From assembly GCF_037113525.1 (NCBI RefSeq), contig NZ_CP146964.1, positions 204,329 to 242,710 on the forward strand: a stretch of 38,382 bases of DNA, given 5' to 3'. The translations under genes were made by a program, and so were the position numbers. The notes below the pieces were generated by a model that saw only the letters and a list, made by a program, of their open reading frames with translations, was not told the origin of the DNA and made no database searches. This DNA comes from Butyrivibrio fibrisolvens (GTDB lineage Bacteria > Bacillota > Clostridia > Lachnospirales > Lachnospiraceae). Below, piece after piece: positions 34,116 through 38,382 of the stretch. The number at the start of each line of letters is the position of its first letter. Position 1 is the first letter of the stretch.

Positions 34116-34394
34116 TTATTTCTTGTTAACTGCATCCTTCAGAGCCTTACCAGCTTTGAACTTAGGAGCTACAGAAGCAGGAATCTTGATTGTAGCGCCA
34201 GTCTGAGGATTCTTACCATTTCTAGCTGCTCTCTTAACAGTCTCAAATGTTCCGAAGCCAACAAGCTGAACCTTGTCCTTCTTCTTAAGAGCCTTTGTTA
34301 CTGTGTCAACGAAAGCCTTTACTGCTGCGTCGGAGTCCTTCTTAGAAAGACCAGTTTCCTTTGCAATTGCATCAACTAATTCGCTCTTGTTCAT
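34116..34394 (-). CDS. hup: HU-family DNA-binding protein
   Basis: A 92-residue histone-like HU protein. MNKSELVDAIAKETGLSKKD is the standard opening; VGFGTFETVKRAARNGKNPQ and TIKIPASVAPKFKAGKALKD form the beta-arm and C-terminal part. It bends and compacts DNA as a dimer. The ATG at 34394 is fixed by GGAGGA 7 bases upstream; five extra upstream codons are open but cover the ribosome site. Codon use is strongly biased, as expected for an abundant protein. Confidence 0.96.
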   Translation of the reverse strand: MNKSELVDAIAKETGLSKKDSDAAVKAFVDTVTKALKKKDKVQLVGFGTFETVKRAARNGKNPQTGATIKIPASVAPKFKAGKALKDAVNKK

Positions 34395-34441
34395 TTTGTT
34401 TTCCTCCACTCTTGGATTTATTTTTTTATGAACTGTACTCT

Positions 34442-34457
34442 GTTGGACCCTGCCAAC
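34442..34457 (-). promoter_or_regulatory. Hairpin in the HU 5' leader
   Basis: GTTGG / CCAAC with a six-base loop lies a few bases after the predicted HU transcription start. Short, so of uncertain function; it could stabilise the mRNA. Confidence 0.35.
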
Positions 34458-34463
34458 AAACTT

Positions 34464-34492
34464 ATTTTACTGCTATTCTACGTAATTTACAA
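34464..34492 (-). promoter_or_regulatory. Promoter of the HU gene
   Basis: On the minus strand TTGTAA (34492-34487) and TAAAAT (34469-34464) are 17 bases apart, about 70 bases before the ATG. Confidence 0.6.
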
Positions 34493-34656
34493 CATAAAAA
34501 TGCGATATTTTCTAACTTTTTTAAATTTTTTTCTCTCAAATCCTCATAATCAGTGATTTTTATGGTCTATGTATCCTTTTTTACTGATTTTATGACACTT
34601 TTAGCAGTACATTTATCATCAAAATCTTATGTTTACTAAATGAATATTTTAACTTC

Positions 34657-34671
34657 TGGACAAATAGGGTG
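34657..34671 (+). repeat. Isolated copy of the right-end 15-base repeat
   Basis: TGGACAAATAGGGTG fits the consensus of the array at 37281-38359 exactly ([TC][GT]GACA-W4-GGGTG). It lies alone, 2.6 kb to the left, between the HU promoter region and the end of the HD-domain gene. Confidence 0.75.
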
Positions 34672-34683
34672 CATTTTAACGCA

Positions 34684-35322
34684 TTATTCGTCTTCAAGTT
34701 CATCTTGAAGAATAAAACATTTGATTGATTCGACAAGGGATTTTAAATGATACTTTAAGATAAATACAGCATCATTGTAATCATGATACTCGTACTTGAT
34801 AACATCCAAAAGCGGATAGACATACTTTTCTGTTTCTTCTATATATTCTATAACCTTTTCTCTGGAAAAGGCATTTGACATGGTAGATACATTATTAACT
34901 CGGTCGAGCGCTTTTACTATAGCAGCCGTACTGTCTTTGGCTATACCGGCAAAATACTCTTCTATTGACTGATCCTTACGCTTTGTTAGTCTGTCTACGC
35001 AGTCACGGATCTCCTGTGGAAAAGGAAGTTCTGAAGGCTCAACATCACAGTCTTCACATATATCATGAAGCATTGTTACAGCAAGAACTTTATCTTCTTT
35101 AATTCCAAGTGCATGTGCCTGACACGCCATCATAAGTGGGTGAATAATATAAGGGATCTGAGCTTTTTTATTGAACCTGTTGGTCTTTCTCATAGCTCCG
35201 CGATGCTTTTCAATAGAATATTCAAGAGCCAGGTCAAGATTTTCCAGATGCTCTGCTTTTGCAGCCTTCTTAAGGCGCTTGTACATATTGTTTTCAGAAA
35301 AGATCTTATCTAATACTTGCAT
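34684..35322 (-). CDS. Stand-alone HD-domain protein, probable small alarmone hydrolase (MESH1/SpoT-type)
   Basis: A 212-residue protein consisting only of an HD hydrolase domain. It resembles the (p)ppGpp-hydrolase half of RelA/SpoT: YIIHPLMMA (His61), LHDICED (His86, Asp87, Glu90, Asp91) and KALDRVNN (Asp140, Arg141; usually DR-x-HN). No synthetase or TGS/ACT domain is present. By family it would remove the 3' pyrophosphate from ppGpp or act on a related nucleotide; substrate not proven. The ATG is 165 bases from the ATG of the divergent diguanylate cyclase gene. Confidence 0.82.
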   Translation of the reverse strand: MQVLDKIFSENNMYKRLKKAAKAEHLENLDLALEYSIEKHRGAMRKTNRFNKKAQIPYIIHPLMMACQAHALGIKEDKVLAVTMLHDICEDCDVEPSELPFPQEIRDCVDRLTKRKDQSIEEYFAGIAKDSTAAIVKALDRVNNVSTMSNAFSREKVIEYIEETEKYVYPLLDVIKYEYHDYNDAVFILKYHLKSLVESIKCFILQDELEDE

Positions 35323-35487
35323 ATGAACACATATCTCCTCTATAACGGATCTACGGTGCTCTATAAGTATAACAATTTAAGTATTTTTACGTCAACTTTC
35401 TACATAATTAATACTTTTTATCCGATAAAGCAAATGGAGTGTTTTTGTTTAAAGTCAGTTCGTCAACATGTAATTTTGAGGCAGATA

Positions 35488-37182
35488 ATGAACGAGAAAC
35501 CATCCCGCATACTATCAAACACAAAAATATATCTTCTTTTTATTATCACAACCGTACTTCTCATCCTGGCAGCCGTTTTTATTGATAATCTCAACTACAG
35601 GCTGTTTTCAGGTGATGCCTTAAATTATACTTCAGGCTGGACTATATCTGTTGATCATGATGTTTCAGACATCACAGATCTTAATGACTACTATTTTGAG
35701 TGTAAAGCCTACAAAACAATTATCAGCATCAAAAACACCATTCCTAAAGGTATTTCAAAATTTTCTACCATAAGCCTGCCTATATATCTGAGCGCTATAG
35801 ATGTTTATATTTCCAATAAGCTAGTTTATTCTTACGGGGCAGATTTATATAACAAAAAGCAACTGGTTGGTAGCGGACTCCATTTCATCACTCTGCCTAC
35901 TGATTGTTCCGGAGAAAATATCAATATAGTTATTCGTCCAAGTCAGGATGATGCCTTTTCAAGGCTTAACAACATACAGATAATTGATACTAAGGACGTA
36001 TATTCTCTTTATATAAAGCAGCAAACAGGACGTTTTTTTGTATCTGTTTTCCTATTTACTTTTGGCCTGATCTTAATCGTTGTTGGCACATGTATCACTA
36101 TTTATTTTAAAAACCTGAGCACAATCATCTTTATTGGTCTATTGTCAGTATCAGTAGGCTTATGGACATTGACATCCTCTTTCACCAACCAGGTTCTTCA
36201 ACCTAATCTTTTGGTCAATACATTTATCGAGTATTTTTCTCTTTATTTAGCCCCATTATGCTTTCTCCTATATCAAAAGACATTTTACTCTTTCATCAAT
36301 AAGCCCATGAGGATATACTATATCATCAATACCTCAATATTAGCCCTTTTCAACTTGATAATGCCAATCCTTCATTTTGCTAACATTTATCATATATCTG
36401 AAGGACTATACATTTTCTTTGCTATATGTGTGCCAATCATTCCATTTATAATACTACTTACAGTAAGACCATCTTCGATGTCAAAAGATACAAAGCAGAT
36501 TTTTACAGCCGGAAGCATTATAATTCTCCTTACATCCATCGTTGATATGTTAAGACATTTCATACTCACTTTCATTAGTGTTTCCAATACATACGATTTA
36601 GGTTCTCTTCTTCCTTATGGAACCTTCTTCTTTATGGTTACACTGATCGTCGGATATAATATACAAATTTATAAATCAGTAGCTGTTGAATTTGAGAAAA
36701 GAACATTTGAAAAGCTTGCCTATACCGATTCCCTGACAAAGCTTGGTAACAGAGCAAAAGCCGACAAAGATATCGTCGGTTATGAAAAGAGCAAAGAGGA
36801 ATACGCAATAATATCGCTTGATCTTAATGGTTTAAAACAAGTTAATGATTCCTTGGGACATGATCTTGGCGACAAACTACTTATCACGTTTGCAGAGATT
36901 CTGACCGAAGTCTTCGGATCATTTTGTCAGATATACCGTTTTGGCGGTGATGAATTTATGGTCCTTTTAAATGATGCAGATTTTGATAAGGTGTCTTATT
37001 GCATAACCAACATGATATCTCTTGAAGAGAAAAAATCTAACGAGTTACCTTTCAAGATCGATACTTCCTTCGGTATTGCCAGAAGCAGTGAAATACCTGA
37101 TAATGATACCTTTTCTGTCTACAAGCTAGCCGATAGCAGAATGTACGAAATGAAACTTGCAAACAGTAAGTTCAGGCATTAG
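35488..37182 (+). CDS. Membrane-bound GGDEF diguanylate cyclase with a 7TM sensor
   Basis: About 564 residues. TM1 (IYLLFIITTVLLILAAVF) is followed by an extracellular domain of ~180 residues and seven membrane segments in a 7TMR-DISM-like layout. A short linker then leads to a GGDEF domain (LAYTDSLTKLGNRAKADKD, LDLNGLKQVNDSLGHDLGD, YRFGGDEFMVLL with GGDEF at 486-490, intact). It should make c-di-GMP in response to an external or membrane signal. No EAL domain and no obvious RxxD inhibition site upstream of GGDEF. The ATG at 35488 is chosen for the GAGG 7 bases upstream; a longer open frame would overlap the divergent HD gene. Last gene before the repeat region. Confidence 0.88.
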   Translation: MNEKPSRILSNTKIYLLFIITTVLLILAAVFIDNLNYRLFSGDALNYTSGWTISVDHDVSDITDLNDYYFECKAYKTIISIKNTIPKGISKFSTISLPIYLSAIDVYISNKLVYSYGADLYNKKQLVGSGLHFITLPTDCSGENINIVIRPSQDDAFSRLNNIQIIDTKDVYSLYIKQQTGRFFVSVFLFTFGLILIVVGTCITIYFKNLSTIIFIGLLSVSVGLWTLTSSFTNQVLQPNLLVNTFIEYFSLYLAPLCFLLYQKTFYSFINKPMRIYYIINTSILALFNLIMPILHFANIYHISEGLYIFFAICVPIIPFIILLTVRPSSMSKDTKQIFTAGSIIILLTSIVDMLRHFILTFISVSNTYDLGSLLPYGTFFFMVTLIVGYNIQIYKSVAVEFEKRTFEKLAYTDSLTKLGNRAKADKDIVGYEKSKEEYAIISLDLNGLKQVNDSLGHDLGDKLLITFAEILTEVFGSFCQIYRFGGDEFMVLLNDADFDKVSYCITNMISLEEKKSNELPFKIDTSFGIARSSEIPDNDTFSVYKLADSRMYEMKLANSKFRH

Positions 37183-37280
37183 AGATTGACTCAATAAGTC
37201 GAAACGTCATTTGTCTTTTAGTTAGTGCGTTTAAAGTCCTTTTAAATAGTTTTGTTATCTTATTTTTGACTTGTGCAGTC

Positions 37281-37327
37281 TATACCCAAATTGTCCACAT
37301 AATAAACTTCTGGACAATTTGGGTATA
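37281..37327. repeat. Perfect 17-base inverted repeat at the start of the array
   Basis: TATACCCAAATTGTCCA and its exact complement flank 13 bases. Each arm contains one array unit, here facing apart. It marks the left boundary of the array and could also act as a terminator-like hairpin for the GGDEF gene. Confidence 0.85.
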
Positions 37328-37345
37328 TTTATTTCTATTTCATCA

Positions 37346-37366
37346 AAGCCGCATAAATACTGCATT
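37346..37366 (+). repeat. 21-base repeat, copy 1
   Basis: AAGCCGCATAAATACTGCATT recurs at 38060-38080 with two differences (C/T changes). Both copies lie 14-16 bases upstream of a TGGACA-type unit, so they belong to a larger duplicated module. Confidence 0.75.
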
Positions 37367-38059
37367 CTAATTTAACTTATGGACATTTTGGGTGTCTAAC
37401 ATACGGACATTTAGGGTGCGTTAGTATTTTATTATGGACAATTAGGGTACATAAACAGTTGTATAAGAAGTGCACATTATAACTTATGGACAAAATGGGT
37501 GCAGCAAAACACCTAACCCATCCAGTAAATATGCTTATTTGAATAAACTTATGGACATTTTGGGTGTTTTATTTAGTGGACATTTGGGGTGCCCCCTATT
37601 TGTCCATAATTATTATTCTATACCTTTCTAACTTGCTCTTAGAACCAGTATCAATTTCTTAAAATAATCCTCTAGTTGCTGGATTTATCGATGTTTAATA
37701 GTACTAACTTCTGTCAAATAGGGTTTAACACTCATTCTTTATTCTGTATTCCTCATATATTTCTCTAAACTTCTGACATTTAGGGTACAAATTATGCTTA
37801 AAAAAATATGCTTTTTATTTATACTATGCTTAGAAATAATTACTTACTAAGATCACATATTACAAAAGTTTATTTAATGGACAAAAAGGGGGTCTTTTTC
37901 AACCCTAAATGTCAGAATATTACTTGATTTGATTAACTTATGGACTGATTGGGTTTTTCTTTTTGGAACTTCTGGACTATTTGGGTCATCATCAAAGTTG
38001 TTGTTTATTTATTATTTGATTAATAACAACAAGTTATTTTATTAATTAATAAATGCTGG

Positions 38060-38080
38060 AAGCCGTATAAACACTGCATT
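38060..38080 (+). repeat. 21-base repeat, copy 2
   Basis: AAGCCGTATAAACACTGCATT, 19 of 21 bases identical to the copy at 37346, followed by CTTATGATGGACA as the first copy is followed by CTTATGGACA. Confidence 0.75.
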
Positions 38081-38382
38081 TTTACTTTCTTATGATGGAC
38101 AAAAAAGGGGCAGAATCTGACATTTAAGGTGTTATATCTGGCATAATAGAGTTTAAATCATGGACAATCTGGGTGTTAATATTTTGATCTTATTATGGCA
38201 GATTAGGGTACTACTTTAAGCGGAATCGGATTTAATTTATGGACAATTTGGGGGATATTTATTTTTTTCTGACTTTTGGGGTGTTATTCTGACAAAATGG
38301 GTGTTATAATCTAACTTGGTAAGTCTGACATATAGGGTTTTGTTCTGACAAAAAGGGTGTCGGGACATCAAGAGGGGGTATT

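Larger units (their letters stand above)
37284..38359 (+). repeat. Array of ~25 dispersed 15-base repeats ([TC][GT]GACA-W4-GGGTG)
   Basis: I count 22 units in plus orientation, starting at 37311, 37380, 37404, 37435, 37487, 37552, 37577, 37711, 37773, 37878, 37941, 37973, 38096, 38117, 38138 (poor), 38161, 38196, 38240, 38269, 38289, 38325 and 38345. Three are in minus orientation (37284-37297, 37592-37606, 37902-37916). Two forms exist: TGGACA-type, mainly on the left, and CTGACA-type, mainly on the right. Start-to-start distances vary from 20 to 134 bases on the left. Towards the right edge they shorten, many being 20-23 bases, about two helical turns. Fixed GACA and GGG with an A/T core indicate protein-binding sites. 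Iterons of a secondary replicon, a partition site, or multiple transposase sites at a transposon end are all possible. Confidence 0.85.
37183..38382. other. 1.2-kb gene-free region dominated by short repeats
   Basis: No open frame of useful length on either strand. The first 100 bases after the GGDEF gene show nothing clear. From 37281 to the edge the sequence is AT-rich and dotted with the 15-base repeat described below. Confidence 0.85.

Noticed and set aside
35317..35487. 57-codon N-terminal extension of the GGDEF protein
   Set aside because: No ribosome site, overlaps the divergent HD gene, and the extension resembles no domain; the ATG at 35488 has GAGG upstream.
37289..37299. TTGTCCACA as a DnaA box
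   Set aside because: One mismatch to TTATNCACA and present only once; it is simply the complement of an array unit extended by chance.
37284..38359. Repeat array read as a CRISPR
   Set aside because: Units are only 15 bases, degenerate, partly inverted and spaced from 20 to 134 bases; there is no cas gene and no constant spacer length.

Overview
The window is AT-rich, its genes carry strong AGGAGG-type ribosome sites, and it combines an Ech-type [NiFe] hydrogenase with a large exopolysaccharide cluster. Together this points to a Firmicute of the family Lachnospiraceae, most likely Butyrivibrio/Pseudobutyrivibrio. The taxon is inferred from gene content and protein flavour, not from a marker gene.

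Left third (1-18.8 kb): cell-surface polysaccharide. One long minus-strand operon runs from a good promoter at 14527-14555 down to the left edge. Its order is a CpsD-like P-loop protein (with an altered Walker A), a secreted and membrane-anchored beta-sandwich protein, a CpsC/Wzz-type chain-length protein, a GT2, a Wzy-like polymerase, a GT2, a GT14, three GT2s, a Wzx flippase, three more GT2s and the start of a pyruvyl-transferase-like gene cut by the window edge. Divergent to it, after an unknown small protein, is a UDP-glucose dehydrogenase with an XRE helix-turn-helix fused to its N-terminus. Its upstream region holds two palindromes of identical form (TGTTAT-N5-ATAACA), so it looks like an enzyme that regulates its own gene. 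A second pyruvyl-transferase-like gene and a rhomboid protease follow.

Middle (18.9-30.2 kb): energy metabolism. echABCDEF (minus strand) encodes a six-subunit membrane-bound, ferredoxin-linked [NiFe] hydrogenase. hypF, hypC, hypD and hypE follow on the same strand, and hypA lies divergently upstream. hypB and a maturation protease are not in the window; the large subunit ends directly after its DPCxxC motif, so no C-terminal peptide needs removal. EchD carries an unusual Lys/Glu/Ala-rich helical tail.

Right part (30.4-37.2 kb): mixed housekeeping and signalling genes. These are a conserved hypothetical protein, a CstA-family transporter, two very small genes (59 and 50 codons) with strong ribosome sites, a highly structured intergenic stretch, an HU protein, a stand-alone HD alarmone-hydrolase-like protein and a membrane-bound diguanylate cyclase.

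Right edge (37.2-38.4 kb): about 1.2 kb without genes. It contains about 25 dispersed copies of a 15-base motif ([TC][GT]GACA-W4-GGGTG), nearly all in the same orientation, becoming denser towards the edge. One further copy sits alone at 34657. The array looks like protein-binding sites of a replication origin, partition locus or transposon end whose cognate gene lies just beyond the window. The array and the HTH-dehydrogenase fusion with its operators are the two most interesting things here.
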